Source: CAIYOL01 sp964494805 (GTDB lineage Bacteria; Planctomycetota; Phycisphaerae; Sedimentisphaerales; Anaerobacaceae). Taken from it: a DNA stretch of 64,000 bases. The notes below the pieces were generated by a model that did not search any database, was not told the origin of the DNA, and saw only the letters and a list, made by a program, of their open reading frames with translations. Both the position numbers and the translations under genes were made by a program. Of this stretch, positions 9,268 to 18,097 are shown one piece after another; positions within the stretch are counted from its first letter, which is position 1; the number at the start of each line of letters is the position of its first letter. The DNA is taken from assembly GCA_964494805.1 (NCBI GenBank), contig CAZBST010000010.1:1-64000 (forward strand), given 5' to 3'.

Positions 9268-9352
9268 ATGTTATCGATATTTCCTGATAATATTCCAATT
9301 TTCATGTTATCGAGAAAGAGACCGCTATATTTTCCTATAAATATGTTGTCGA
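9268..9352 (+). promoter_or_regulatory. Three spaced ATGTT(A/G)TCGA motifs upstream of GH62 gene
   Basis: ATGTTATCGA occurs at 9268-9277 and 9304-9313, and ATGTTGTCGA at 9343-9352, so the starts are 36 and 39 bp apart. The last copy ends 79 bp before the GH62 start codon. Regular spacing near whole and half helical turns suggests a regulator array, but no protein is known for it. Confidence 0.3.
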
Positions 9353-9431
9353 ATTTAAACTGTCATGTAAAATGCAGGGAATATTGGCGGTAGCTAAACG
9401 TTAATCTTAACTTTTTTTAAAAGGACAACAC

Positions 9432-10493
9432 ATGAATAAACGCATCTTTACCCACCTTGTCGTCTCTATGTTGCTGGCTGGCAGCACCTCTGTCGTTCTG
9501 GCAGCTGACTCGGCAGCGAGTGCAGAGACTGCGAAGCAGCTGTTTCCTGCGCCTCTGAAGTGGAAGTCCACGGATGTCCTGGTCAAGCCGGTCTCCGATG
9601 AAAAGCACACGATTGTGTCCGTCAAAGATCCGACTATCGTGCGCTACAACGGTCTGTGGCACATCTACGCAACCGTGTATTCGACATCGGCCAAAACCTG
9701 GAGCATGGTCTATCTAAACTTCAAGGACTGGGCTGATGCCCCCAAAGCCAAGCTGACTTATATCGATGTCAATCCGAATTTGAGAGGGTATCATTGTGCG
9801 CCGCACGTCTTTTATTTCACGCCGCACAAAAAGTGGTACTTTATCTTCCAGTCACAGCAGCCCCAGTACTGTACGACCGATGATATTTCCAAGCCGGAGA
9901 CCTGGACAGCACCTCAGAACTTCTTCGAGGGTAAGCCAAGCGGTGCTCCGGATCTGTGGATCGACTACCACATTATCTGCGACGATACGCACGCGTATCT
10001 ATTCTTCACTGGCGACAACGGTCGCTTCTATCGCAGCCGAACCAAGATCGAGGACTTCCCCAAGGGCATGAGCAATCCCGAGATTGCAATTCAAGGCAAT
10101 CGAAGCAACCTTTTTGAGGGGAGCATTACCTACAAGATCAAGGGTACCAAGTCCTATTTGACTCTGATCGAGGCCCTGAGCCCGGCACGTTACTATCGCG
10201 CCTGGATCTCTGACAGCCTCGATGGAGAATGGACACCTGTGCCGGGTGCTGATACATGGGAGACGCCTTTCGCAGGAATCAATAACGTCACCTTTGAAGA
10301 CGGTGTGAAGCCCTGGACAAAAGACATCAGCCACGGAGAGCTGATTCGCGACGGATACGACGAAACCATGACTATTGACCTCAATAACCTGCAATTCCTA
10401 TACCAGGGTCGTGATCCGAATAGTGGTGGAGATTACGGCTTGTTGCCCTATCGGCTGGGTCTGTTGAGATTGGATCGGTCTGCCAAGCCCTAA
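9432..10493 (+). CDS. GH62 alpha-L-arabinofuranosidase, secreted
   Basis: The enzyme should remove arabinose side chains from arabinoxylan. A signal peptide (cleavage near VVLA-AD, residue 25) is followed by a single five-bladed propeller catalytic domain. Family signatures include SVKDPTIVRYNGLWHIYAT, APHVFYFTPHKKWYFIFQ, WIDYHIICD and LFFTGDNGRFYRS. By family analogy Asp66 is the base, Asp178 the pKa modulator and Glu229 (LFEGSITYK) the acid. There is no carbohydrate-binding or dockerin module, so the 353 residues are essentially one domain. The gene stands alone between repeat-rich spacers and looks more GC-rich than nearby genes, which hints at acquisition. Its ribosome site (AAAAGGAC) is weak. 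Confidence 0.88.
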   Translation: MNKRIFTHLVVSMLLAGSTSVVLAADSAASAETAKQLFPAPLKWKSTDVLVKPVSDEKHTIVSVKDPTIVRYNGLWHIYATVYSTSAKTWSMVYLNFKDWADAPKAKLTYIDVNPNLRGYHCAPHVFYFTPHKKWYFIFQSQQPQYCTTDDISKPETWTAPQNFFEGKPSGAPDLWIDYHIICDDTHAYLFFTGDNGRFYRSRTKIEDFPKGMSNPEIAIQGNRSNLFEGSITYKIKGTKSYLTLIEALSPARYYRAWISDSLDGEWTPVPGADTWETPFAGINNVTFEDGVKPWTKDISHGELIRDGYDETMTIDLNNLQFLYQGRDPNSGGDYGLLPYRLGLLRLDRSAKP

Positions 10494-10530
10494 TCTGACG
10501 CTGCCGCTCAGGCGCCGCGGGGGGCTTTTT
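10485..10530 (+). terminator. Possible terminator after GH62 gene
   Basis: AAGCCC at the end of the gene can pair with GGGCTT just before a five-T run, with a GC-rich inner part containing the palindrome GGCGCC. The stem is long and interrupted, so support is weak. Confidence 0.3.
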
Positions 10531-10550
10531 ATACAAACACTGCGAAGTGC

Positions 10551-10570
10551 TGCCGAGGCCGCAATGAGGA
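10551..10570 (+). repeat. CCGGAGGCCGCAATGAGG-type repeat, copy 2
   Basis: It reads TGCCGAGGCCGCAATGAGGA and matches the right half of the dispersed family best seen at 40495-40525. A CGCTGCGCTACGAGAG stretch follows at about 10604, with a close match to TCGCTGCGCTACGA at 11367-11380, at the nrdJ 3' end. Confidence 0.45.
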
Positions 10571-10662
10571 GCTTGGGTCCCAGATAACGAATTTCTGAGA
10601 TCTACGCTGCGCTACGAGAGGGCGCAACAGCAAGTCAATCATTAGTGAATGATAGATAGTCA

Positions 10663-11045
10663 CTATTTGGAGGAACTGCCGTGGTTTTGGCCGCGGCCTA
10701 GTTCAGTATTCTGCCGGCGCCGTTTCTTTTTCACTTTTTCAATAATTTTGACGGGCAGTCCAACCAGCAGGACGATTGGGAATTGCCAAATAATCATAAA
10801 CAGTCGAAACAGGCGGCCCATAACAGATACATCACGTGACCACACTGCCACATTCTGACCCAAACGCTGACCTGCCAGCGAAGATTCAGAAACGGGATAT
10901 ACTGAGTGAACTGGCCAACAGCCTCGCCGCAATGAGGGCAATAGTGATGAAGGGGGTGAACTGGCCTGAAGCATCTTATGCAGACAGGCGTTCCATCACC
11001 CTCTTCTTCAGTAATATCTCTATCTTCTGTGGGCTGTGGTTCCAT
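10663..11045 (-). pseudogene. Zinc-ribbon membrane protein split by a one-base frameshift
   Basis: Two overlapping minus-strand frames make one coherent protein of about 127 residues. The first (from 11045) has an acidic start, then a double-CxxC zinc ribbon (CIRC...CPHCGEAVG) and FTQYIPFLNLRWQ. The second carries VWSRDVSVMGRLFRLF, a hydrophobic segment WQFPIVLLVGLPVKII and a basic tail. Restoring one base near 10843-10847 joins MWQ directly to WSRDVS. Small zinc-ribbon proteins with a C-terminal membrane segment of this pattern are frequent in planctomycetes, with no known function. Either the gene is decaying or there is a sequencing error. Confidence 0.6.
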
Positions 11046-11373
11046 TTCGATTGACGCCTAATAAATAATATAAGCCGTTTTTGCCAGGAGCTTAGTATAG
11101 CTGCAGGAGATGAAAAATCAAGATTCTTGTGTGTTGGTTTGGGGTTTGCGTGGCGCTGCCGGGAGCCATAGATGCTGTTGTTTCCGGAAGCCACCGCAGA
11201 AGAAGATTAAAAATCAAAGTGCAAAATGCAAAATTGTGGAGCCACTTCGCGGGGATTATTACAGGCGACTAAGTAAATAGAAAAGAAGGTCGAACTGGAG
11301 GATGCAAAAGCAAGTTAACAACTGGATCCCAGACAGAAAACCAAGTGAGCAGCAATCGAGGGACTTCGCTGCG
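11046..11373. other. Spacer with dispersed repeat
   Basis: About 330 bp upstream of the zinc-ribbon gene and downstream of nrdJ. It holds a repeat copy at 11173-11199 and an AT-rich AAAATCAAAGTGCAAAATGC stretch, another commonly dispersed type of sequence. No gene or terminator could be supported. Confidence 0.5.
11173..11199 (+). repeat. TGCTGTTG-TTTCCGGAAGCC dispersed repeat, copy 3
   Basis: TGCTGTTGTTTCCGGAAGCC is identical to the reverse complement of 30631-30650, differing afterwards (ACCGC versus GCAATGAGG). It is intergenic. Confidence 0.6.
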
Positions 11374-14300
11374 CTACGAACAACCCATACTATTTCCGCA
11401 GTTGAAGCATTTGTAGCAGGTGCCGTTTCGGACGGTGATAGCTCCGCAGATATCACAGGCAGGGGCATCATCGGAAAAATGCTCAAACTGAGCACTGAAT
11501 TGCTGTATAACAGCCGCCTCAGACTGCAATTGACTATCCTCATCGGAGACAACAGAGCTTACCAATGCCCCTATTCGATTGGCTATGCTGGCTAATCTGC
11601 CTTTCGGGGCAAGGGTAGACTGTATGGGTATCTGTTTTGAAGCCAAAGGTTCTTGCCTCAGGGATGTTCTATCTTCAGCAGAAGTTGTCTTACTTTTGCC
11701 TTTTACGACGGTTTTTACCTCAGCAATTTTATGTGCAAGGTCTTTGGTCTTTTCGACTAACTGCTTGGCTGTTGTCGTATTTTTACTTTCCTTGGCAGCT
11801 GCCTCCGCTACCCGATTAGGAGTGTTCTGCTCGGCATAGCCAGGTATAAACTGGCAGCCTAACCAGCAGAAAATATAGTCAATTAAGCTTTTTGCAAAAG
11901 GTATATCGCGGTTTGACGTCATTCCCGACGGCTCGAACCTTGCGTGCCGGAATTTGTCCACCAGCGTTATCAAGGGCACTCCATACTGCAGCGCCATCGA
12001 AGTACAGGTGCCTATAACATCCATAAGACCGCCGACGGTGCTGCCTTCCTTGGCCATAGTGATAAACAACTCACCAGGCTGGCCATCCTCATACAGCCCC
12101 ACCGTCAGGTAGCCTTCGTGTCCTGCGACAGAAAACTTATGCGTTATGCTCTGGCGGGTGTCCGGCAACCGACGCCTGAATGGGCGAGATGGAGCCAGCC
12201 CTTCGGCAGCAGCTCTGGTCTCTTTATGCTTTTGGGTAGAGACCGGCTGCAACTTCTTAGAACCATCGCGATAGATTGCCACCGCTTTTAATCCGAGCTT
12301 CCATCCTTCGGTATAGGCGGCGGCAATTTCCTCGGTTGTGCTTTCTTTGGGCATATTGATGGTTTTACTGATAGCGCCGGAAATAAACGGCTGAACCGCA
12401 GCCATCATTTTTAGATGCGCAAGATAATGGATATGTCTTTTGCCGTTGCGGGGCTTAAAGGCACAGTCAAAAATCGGCAAATGAGCAGGGTTGAGTTTCT
12501 CCGCCCCTTCGATGGTTTCATTTTTATCTATGTAGTCGCAGATGGATTTAATATCCTCGGCACTATAACCAAGTCTATCGAGGGCCATCGAGACGGTCTT
12601 ATTGACGAGTTTGAGCATTCCGCCGCCAGCCAACAGCTTGTATTTGACCAGAGCGATGTCCGGCTCTATGCCGGTGGTATCACAATCCATCATAAAGCCG
12701 ATAGTTCCTGTCGGCGCAAGAACGGTCGCCTGAGCATTACAGAAGCCGACCTTAGAGCCAGCGTCAAAGGCCTGGTCCCAGACATCCCTGGCAGCGTTGC
12801 GTATATAATCTGGGCAGTGCGATTCCGGAATATTAAGGACGTGCTGACGGTGCATATTTATGACCTTCAGCATCGCATCGGCATTCTTATGAAACTCATT
12901 AAAAGGCTCTCTGGCTGAGGCAATCTCAGCACTTGCCGTATAAGCTGCTCCTGTCATTATGGCGCTGATAGCACCGGCCAGTGCCCTTGCCTGGTCAGAA
13001 TCATAAGGAAGCGCCAGACTCATAGCAAGGGAGCCGAGATTGGCGTAGCCCAGGCCCAGCGGACGGAACAGATGACTGTTGACGGTAATGGATTTATCCG
13101 GATAACTGCCGTTATCAACCAGAATTTCCTGAGCAATGATGAACAGCCGAACAGCGTTTTTAAAGCCGACAACATCGAAGGAGCCGTCTTCCCTGCGAAA
13201 CTTCATAAGATTTAGCGAAGCCAGATTGCACGCCGAATCGTCGAGGAACATATATTCGCTGCAGGGGTTCGAGGAATTAATCGGCCCGGAGTCCGGACAG
13301 GTGTGCCAGCGATTAACTGTGCTGTGGTACTGGATGCCGGGGTCGCCGCAAATTCTCGTGCCCTCGGCAATTAGCTCCATTAGCCTGCGTGCCGAATGTT
13401 CCCCCACCTTTTCGCCTGTCGTTACGGCGTATGTGGCCCACGTTGCGTCCTTTTCTACCGCCTGCATAAATTCATCGGTTACGCGGACGGAAAGATTGGA
13501 ATTCTGAAACATCACGCTGCCGTAAGCCTGCTGGTTGTAATCTCCGTCGTAGCCGGCCCCGATGAGGGCCCAGGCCTTTTTCTCCTCCTCTGCTTTGCAG
13601 GTAATAAACTCCTCGATATCAGGATGGCTGACCTTTAATGACTGCATCTTTGCCGCCCGGCGGGTCTTTCCGCCAGATTTGATTACCGCTGCTATCTGGT
13701 CATAAACCCTCATAAAACTCAAAGGCCCCGAAGGTTTGCCGCCGCCGGAGAGTTTCTCCTTGCTGCTTCGCAGCGTTGAAAGGTCGGTTCCGGTTCCTGA
13801 GCCGTGTTTGAACAGCATCGCTTCGCTTGCCGCAAGGCGCATTATGTCTTCCATCGAGTCCTTAACCGACTGTATAAAACAGGCCGAGGCCTGTGGATAT
13901 CCGTAACTATTTTCACACGCAACGGCCGTTTTGCTCTGCGGGTCCCAGTGGAAATTATGCTTGCCGCCGCTAACGCCATAGACGTCAAAAAGGCCTACGT
14001 TAAACCATACGGGCGAATTAAATGACCCGTATTGGTTCACGCACAACCAGACAAGCTCGTTATAGAAAATCTCAGCATCCTCGTCAGTTGCGAAGTAACC
14101 GTCTTTTCTACCGCGGTCGGCTATAGTCTTACAAACACGATGGACAAGCTGCTTTACTGAATGCTCCCGCCGGCCGGACTCGACATCACCATAAAAGTAT
14201 TTGCTGGCCACAACCTTTATTGCTAATTGGCTCCAGGAGGCCGGAACCTCGATGTTATCCTGCTCGAAGATTACCTGTCCATTATCACCGGTAATCTTGG

Positions 14301-14460
14301 CTGAACGGGTTTCCCACTCAAGCTGCTCAAACGGATGAACGCCGGCGGTCGAAAAGAAATACTCCATTCTCAAACCAACCGAACCGCGGGCTTCTACAGC
14401 GGTTTCTGACTGGGTTTGCTTGCCTCTAAAAGGATTTTCGGGATTGAATTTATACGACAT
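11374..14460 (-). CDS. nrdJ: Adenosylcobalamin-dependent (class II) ribonucleotide reductase
   Basis: This enzyme makes deoxyribonucleotides using vitamin B12 and no oxygen. The 1028 residues carry the class II active site N398-P-C400-S-E402, with Cys400 as the thiyl site. The redox pair is Cys194 (PQASACF) and Cys411 (CNLASLNL); the 11-residue spacing between Cys400 and Cys411 matches known class II enzymes. GSGTGTDLSTLR and LAPTGTIGFMMDCDTTGIEPD are further signatures. The C-terminus has CDICG...CYKCFNCGNSMGC, a cysteine tail that re-reduces the active site or binds zinc. There is no N-terminal ATP cone. A tandem NrdR-like site lies just upstream. No cobalamin riboswitch was seen. Confidence 0.96.
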   Translation of the reverse strand: MSYKFNPENPFRGKQTQSETAVEARGSVGLRMEYFFSTAGVHPFEQLEWETRSAKITGDNGQVIFEQDNIEVPASWSQLAIKVVASKYFYGDVESGRREHSVKQLVHRVCKTIADRGRKDGYFATDEDAEIFYNELVWLCVNQYGSFNSPVWFNVGLFDVYGVSGGKHNFHWDPQSKTAVACENSYGYPQASACFIQSVKDSMEDIMRLAASEAMLFKHGSGTGTDLSTLRSSKEKLSGGGKPSGPLSFMRVYDQIAAVIKSGGKTRRAAKMQSLKVSHPDIEEFITCKAEEEKKAWALIGAGYDGDYNQQAYGSVMFQNSNLSVRVTDEFMQAVEKDATWATYAVTTGEKVGEHSARRLMELIAEGTRICGDPGIQYHSTVNRWHTCPDSGPINSSNPCSEYMFLDDSACNLASLNLMKFRREDGSFDVVGFKNAVRLFIIAQEILVDNGSYPDKSITVNSHLFRPLGLGYANLGSLAMSLALPYDSDQARALAGAISAIMTGAAYTASAEIASAREPFNEFHKNADAMLKVINMHRQHVLNIPESHCPDYIRNAARDVWDQAFDAGSKVGFCNAQATVLAPTGTIGFMMDCDTTGIEPDIALVKYKLLAGGGMLKLVNKTVSMALDRLGYSAEDIKSICDYIDKNETIEGAEKLNPAHLPIFDCAFKPRNGKRHIHYLAHLKMMAAVQPFISGAISKTINMPKESTTEEIAAAYTEGWKLGLKAVAIYRDGSKKLQPVSTQKHKETRAAAEGLAPSRPFRRRLPDTRQSITHKFSVAGHEGYLTVGLYEDGQPGELFITMAKEGSTVGGLMDVIGTCTSMALQYGVPLITLVDKFRHARFEPSGMTSNRDIPFAKSLIDYIFCWLGCQFIPGYAEQNTPNRVAEAAAKESKNTTTAKQLVEKTKDLAHKIAEVKTVVKGKSKTTSAEDRTSLRQEPLASKQIPIQSTLAPKGRLASIANRIGALVSSVVSDEDSQLQSEAAVIQQFSAQFEHFSDDAPACDICGAITVRNGTCYKCFNCGNSMGCS

Positions 14461-14486
14461 TTACGCGCCTCCGTGCGAAAAATGGG

Positions 14487-14536
14487 ACACCACAACATAT
14501 AGTAAAATAAACGGGAATTAAGCCAGATATAGTTAT
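14487..14536 (-). promoter_or_regulatory. Candidate tandem NrdR boxes upstream of nrdJ
   Basis: CACAACATATAGTAA (14491-14505) matches the NrdR consensus CACWATATATWGTGT at 12 of 15 positions. A weaker copy with AGATATAGTTA lies 30 bp further upstream of nrdJ, about three helical turns away, which is the usual spacing of paired NrdR boxes. The nearer box ends about 30 bp before the nrdJ ATG. Confidence 0.42.
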
Positions 14537-14728
14537 AAAACCCGTAAAAACTCTATCGGCAGATTAATGGCAATTTGATTAGGTGTAAAGAGCAAATTCG
14601 AAATTTTTTTCATAAATTTATTGATGCTGTTGTTAGTCCTTGCAACTACTAAAGCTATGAAGCGAAAATTTTTTTTCAAAGTGCACAACGTGTTTCAGAT
14701 ATTTCCAAAATGATGTTAAGATAACGAT

Positions 14729-16069
14729 ATGTCAGCACAAACACGAGACAGATTCGAAGCAATCCGTGAAAAGATAAGGAGTTTTCCGAGCGGCCCGGGT
14801 CTATATTTTATGAAAGGCCCGAAGGATAACGTCCTTTATATCGGCAAGACTAAGAATCTGCGCTCGCGGGTGGCCAGTTACTTTAAACAGGCCGATGACC
14901 TTGCTGTTTCACGCAGCCCAAAAATCGCTGAAATGCTAAGCAAAGTTGAAACCATTGATTTTCTGGAAACCGAAACGGAAGTCAGTGCAATGCTGCAGGA
15001 AGCCCGTTTGATTAAGGATATACATCCTCCCTACAATACCAACCTCGTAGATGATAAAACCTTTCCATATTTAGAAATTACGATATCTGATGCCTTTCCC
15101 GGCGTTTATATTACTCGTAAGCCGCGAAGGGGCAGTCGCCTCTTCGGACCTTTCGCAAACGCAAAAGACCTTCGGGCCGTCTTTGTCGAGATGCAGAAAA
15201 TCTTCAAGTTCCGAAGCTGCAATCTTGATATTCGGGCCGACGACGACAAACGTAACTTCTTTCGCCCCTGCATCTTATACAGCATAAAACAGTGCACCGC
15301 CCCCTGTGCAGCTAAAATCAGCAGGGGCGAATATGTAAAAACTATCAAAGACCTTGTTAAATTCCTGCGTTCGAAGCGTTCGATAGTCCTGCGGCAGTTG
15401 AAAAAACAAATGGCCGAGGCATCTGCTGCAACGAAATACGAGAAAGCCGTGATGTTTCGCGACCGTATCCGCCTTATTGAACGGCTGGACCGCCGGGGCA
15501 CACCCGATGAGGACGTCCAACCGGAAGTTTTCGCTGCCGAGCCTGCCGAAGCGCTCGAAAAACTCCAGGTTCTCCTGCAAACGCCTGAGCCGGTCAGGAT
15601 TATCGAGGGGATTGACGTTGCCAATATCGGCGGCGCAGAGGCGGTCGGCTCGCTGGTTAAATTTATCGATGGCAGGCCTTTCAAGAGCGGCTATCGGCGG
15701 TTCAAGATAAAAACCGTCAAGGACATCGACGACTATGCAATGATTGCCGAAGTGGTCAGACGCAGATACAAATACGCCCTGCAGGGTGAAGAGCTTTGGC
15801 CTGATCTTATTTTAATCGATGGCGGCCTCGGGCATCTTCACGCCGCCCAAGCCGTTCTTAAAGAGATGCACGCCCCTGCTGTGAAAATCGCCGCAATTGC
15901 CAAACGCCAGGAGGAAATTTATCTGCAGAGCAGCTCAAAACCATTGAAACTGCCCCGCCACTCGCCGGTTTTGAAACTTCTACAATACGTCCGCGATGAA
16001 GCCCACCGCTTCGCACAGCATTACCACCACATACTGCGAAGCAAAAAAATGCTGAATAAAAAATCCTAA
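14729..16069 (+). CDS. uvrC: UvrC excinuclease subunit, short form without HhH domain
   Basis: UvrC makes both incisions around a lesion during nucleotide excision repair. The GIY-YIG domain is clear at residues 20-100 (GPGLYFMK...VLYIGKTKNLRSRVASYF). A Cys-rich loop (CILYSIKQCTAPC), a UVR-type helix pair (AATKYEKAVMFRDRI) and the RNase H-like second nuclease follow, with Asp in GIDVAN, DDYAM and LILIDGG and His in DEAHRFA. At 446 residues it lacks the C-terminal helix-hairpin-helix pair of the usual 600-residue protein. Short UvrC forms occur in some lineages, so it is probably functional. It is divergent from nrdJ and meets the CofE-like gene tail to tail with 8 bp between. Confidence 0.9.
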   Translation: MSAQTRDRFEAIREKIRSFPSGPGLYFMKGPKDNVLYIGKTKNLRSRVASYFKQADDLAVSRSPKIAEMLSKVETIDFLETETEVSAMLQEARLIKDIHPPYNTNLVDDKTFPYLEITISDAFPGVYITRKPRRGSRLFGPFANAKDLRAVFVEMQKIFKFRSCNLDIRADDDKRNFFRPCILYSIKQCTAPCAAKISRGEYVKTIKDLVKFLRSKRSIVLRQLKKQMAEASAATKYEKAVMFRDRIRLIERLDRRGTPDEDVQPEVFAAEPAEALEKLQVLLQTPEPVRIIEGIDVANIGGAEAVGSLVKFIDGRPFKSGYRRFKIKTVKDIDDYAMIAEVVRRRYKYALQGEELWPDLILIDGGLGHLHAAQAVLKEMHAPAVKIAAIAKRQEEIYLQSSSKPLKLPRHSPVLKLLQYVRDEAHRFAQHYHHILRSKKMLNKKS

Positions 16070-16077
16070 TCGTCGAT

Positions 16078-17004
16078 TTATATAAACCATGAGACTATGC
16101 GAAACAGAAGTTTCCTGCCGAATCCGTCAACCGCATAAGAGCTTGACCGCAACACTGCCCGCACAACCTGCGAAATATCCCTCTCGTCTCCTGCTAAACG
16201 CAGGGTATTGGAAACATTCCTCTTTTCGTCGAATTGATATTCATAACCCCTTATTATCGTTACTGGAATGCCGGAATCGGTCTGGCCGAACAACAATGCC
16301 GAGGCAGCCGCCATCTCCAGTCCCACCAAATCAATGCCGCCGAACTTCGGTTTGCCGAACTTGTCTTTTTTGCCGAACATTACTGAACAAGGATTTATAC
16401 CCGATGAGCCGACTGCGGTATCAACAGTGCCGTAAGAAACCAATTCAGTATCGGCAAGAAGACAAGCGATATTTTTGCCAGTAAGCTTCCTGATTTCCGC
16501 CCTGATTTTCGCCGCCTCAGCATCAGGGTCTTCAGGAAATAAACTCACAACTCCTTCCGGATGATTCGAGCCGTCGATACCCGCATCACAGGTATGAATA
16601 CTGCCGGTCGGACTTTCAGTTATAAAAAGGCACTTTTCACTATCGCACAGTCTCCGGCTACTCTCGGCGTCTGTTGAACCGCTGGCTACGTACTGGGTTA
16701 TTGCTCCCCCAAGTGGTACTACGGCAATAATTTTATGGCCTGTATCGAGAATCATCTGGACCCATATCGGGTCTTTGCCGGTCTTTTTGGAAATTTTAAG
16801 TGCTTTTTTACTTACCTTGACGTCCGCCTTTTTTCTTATCAGCCCCAGCGCCTTTGAGACGATTTTGCTCGTCAGCACGAAAATATCCTTTTCGTTTATA
16901 CTGACATTTTCATTTTTAGCGCAATCACAGATGATTTTAGCGAGATTATCACCTGCTTTTATCTCCGGTATGGTCTGCAAACCTATTAGTTCGATTTTTT
17001 TCAT
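16078..17004 (-). CDS. CofE-like protein (coenzyme F420-0:L-glutamate ligase family)
   Basis: The family adds glutamates to coenzyme F420. The 308 residues show the N-terminal half KAGDNLAKIICDCA...EKDIFVLTSKIVSKALG, the central HTCDAGIDGSNHPEGVVSLFPEDPDAEA and C-terminal GVDTAVGSSGINP-like region typical of COG1478. The FGRPWR-like segment of true CofE is not obvious (ADTELVSYGTVD here), and the protein is about 50 residues longer than archaeal CofE. It could therefore act on another substrate. It starts 4 bp after ribD. That is suggestive because the deazaflavin of F420 is built from a riboflavin-pathway intermediate, but no cofC, cofD or cofGH is in the window. Confidence 0.75.
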   Translation of the reverse strand: MKKIELIGLQTIPEIKAGDNLAKIICDCAKNENVSINEKDIFVLTSKIVSKALGLIRKKADVKVSKKALKISKKTGKDPIWVQMILDTGHKIIAVVPLGGAITQYVASGSTDAESSRRLCDSEKCLFITESPTGSIHTCDAGIDGSNHPEGVVSLFPEDPDAEAAKIRAEIRKLTGKNIACLLADTELVSYGTVDTAVGSSGINPCSVMFGKKDKFGKPKFGGIDLVGLEMAAASALLFGQTDSGIPVTIIRGYEYQFDEKRNVSNTLRLAGDERDISQVVRAVLRSSSYAVDGFGRKLLFRIVSWFI

Positions 17005-17008
17005 ACTA

Positions 17009-18097
17009 TTATTTTGTGAATCCTCTTAAACAAAGGTCGGTATCGAATCGTTTTTTTCCGTAATAGTTATTTTTGACGTAATTATACGCTTTTTTCATCT
17101 CCCGGGAAGTTTTTACCCTGCCTTTTTTTGCAAGTCTTTCGTATGAGGTATAAACGACGATTTGGTCCGCCAGCTGCTGTTTCAGAAACGACGTTATGAT
17201 TTTTTCTCCGCCTTCGACGAGAATTTGTTGAATATCTCTTTTGCCAAGCTTGGTTAATACATTTTTGAGGCTGCATTTGCCGCTGGTGGAGGCAACGGTG
17301 ATAACTTCTACTCCTTTTTTCCTCAGCAAAAGAACTTTTTTACTGTTTTTTTGCGTGGTGAATACGGCCACAGGCGTTTTTTTTACAGTTTTGATTAGAT
17401 TACAGTTCAGTGGAATTTTTAATTGACTGTCAAGGACAACTCTCAGAATTTGTTTTCCTGTATCCGGCCTTGCCGTGAGCATCGGGTCATCAGTGAGTAC
17501 TGTATTTATGCCGACGAGGACTGCCTGCACTTTTTTCCGCAGTTTATGAGCATCTTTTCTGCTTTTTGCCCCTGTTATCCACTGTTTTTTATCGCTTCTG
17601 GCAAGGAAACTGTCGCTACTTTGCGCCCACTTGATAATTACCCAGGGTTTTTTTGTTTTAGCAAACTTAAAAAATGGAGCGTTCAGCAACTGTGCCTGGC
17701 CTTTACAGACATCCGTTTTAACCTCGATGCCTGCTTTTTTCAGGATTTTCAAACCTTTGCCGTTGACCTTTTTTGTCGGGTCTTTAGTTGCTACAACGAT
17801 TTTTTCTATTCCCGAGTTTATAATTGCTTTCGTGCACGGCGGCGTCTTCCCATAATGGCAGCACGGCTCAAGCGTTACATACATTGTTGCGCCGCGTGGT
17901 GATTTTTTGCAGTTTTTCAGGGCGTTTATCTCTGCATGTGGCCCACCAAATTTTTTGTGCCATCCCCTGCCGATAACCTGATTGTCCTTTACGATGACCG
18001 CCCCGACCGCCGGATTTGGCTCAACCGAGCCAATGCCCCGCCGCGCAAGCTTCAGCGCCACCCCCATATATTTCTCGTCTTTGCTAATCATTTTCAC
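17009..18097 (-). CDS. ribD: RibD: riboflavin deaminase/reductase
   Basis: RibD carries out the second and third steps of riboflavin synthesis, deaminating and then reducing the pyrimidine intermediate. The deaminase domain (residues 1-145) has the zinc site His54-Ala-Glu56 with Cys79 and Cys88 in EPCCHYGKTPPC. The reductase domain follows, with WVIIKWAQSSDSF, a nucleotide-binding QILVEGGEKII near residue 290 and a basic C-terminus. Length 362 is normal. The GTG start at 18097 overlaps the stop of the preceding methyltransferase gene as GTGA, indicating translational coupling; an ATG two codons on is also possible. Confidence 0.95.
   Translation of the reverse strand: MKMISKDEKYMGVALKLARRGIGSVEPNPAVGAVIVKDNQVIGRGWHKKFGGPHAEINALKNCKKSPRGATMYVTLEPCCHYGKTPPCTKAIINSGIEKIVVATKDPTKKVNGKGLKILKKAGIEVKTDVCKGQAQLLNAPFFKFAKTKKPWVIIKWAQSSDSFLARSDKKQWITGAKSRKDAHKLRKKVQAVLVGINTVLTDDPMLTARPDTGKQILRVVLDSQLKIPLNCNLIKTVKKTPVAVFTTQKNSKKVLLLRKKGVEVITVASTSGKCSLKNVLTKLGKRDIQQILVEGGEKIITSFLKQQLADQIVVYTSYERLAKKGRVKTSREMKKAYNYVKNNYYGKKRFDTDLCLRGFTK

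Larger units (their letters stand above)
8930..9431. other. Divergent spacer between beta-helix and GH62 genes
   Basis: About 500 bp with no convincing gene. It holds a perfect 7-bp hairpin GTATGCC-gaa-GGCATAC at 9044-9060, a second hairpin repeat at 9131-9153, a CCGGAGGC-type repeat at 9165-9190, and three spaced ATGTTRTCGA motifs at 9268-9352. Both flanking promoters must lie here. Confidence 0.55.

Noticed and set aside
14461..14728. Cobalamin riboswitch before nrdJ
   Set aside because: No B12-box-like GCCACTG or multi-helix structure seen; nrdJ uses B12 as cofactor, which does not require such control.
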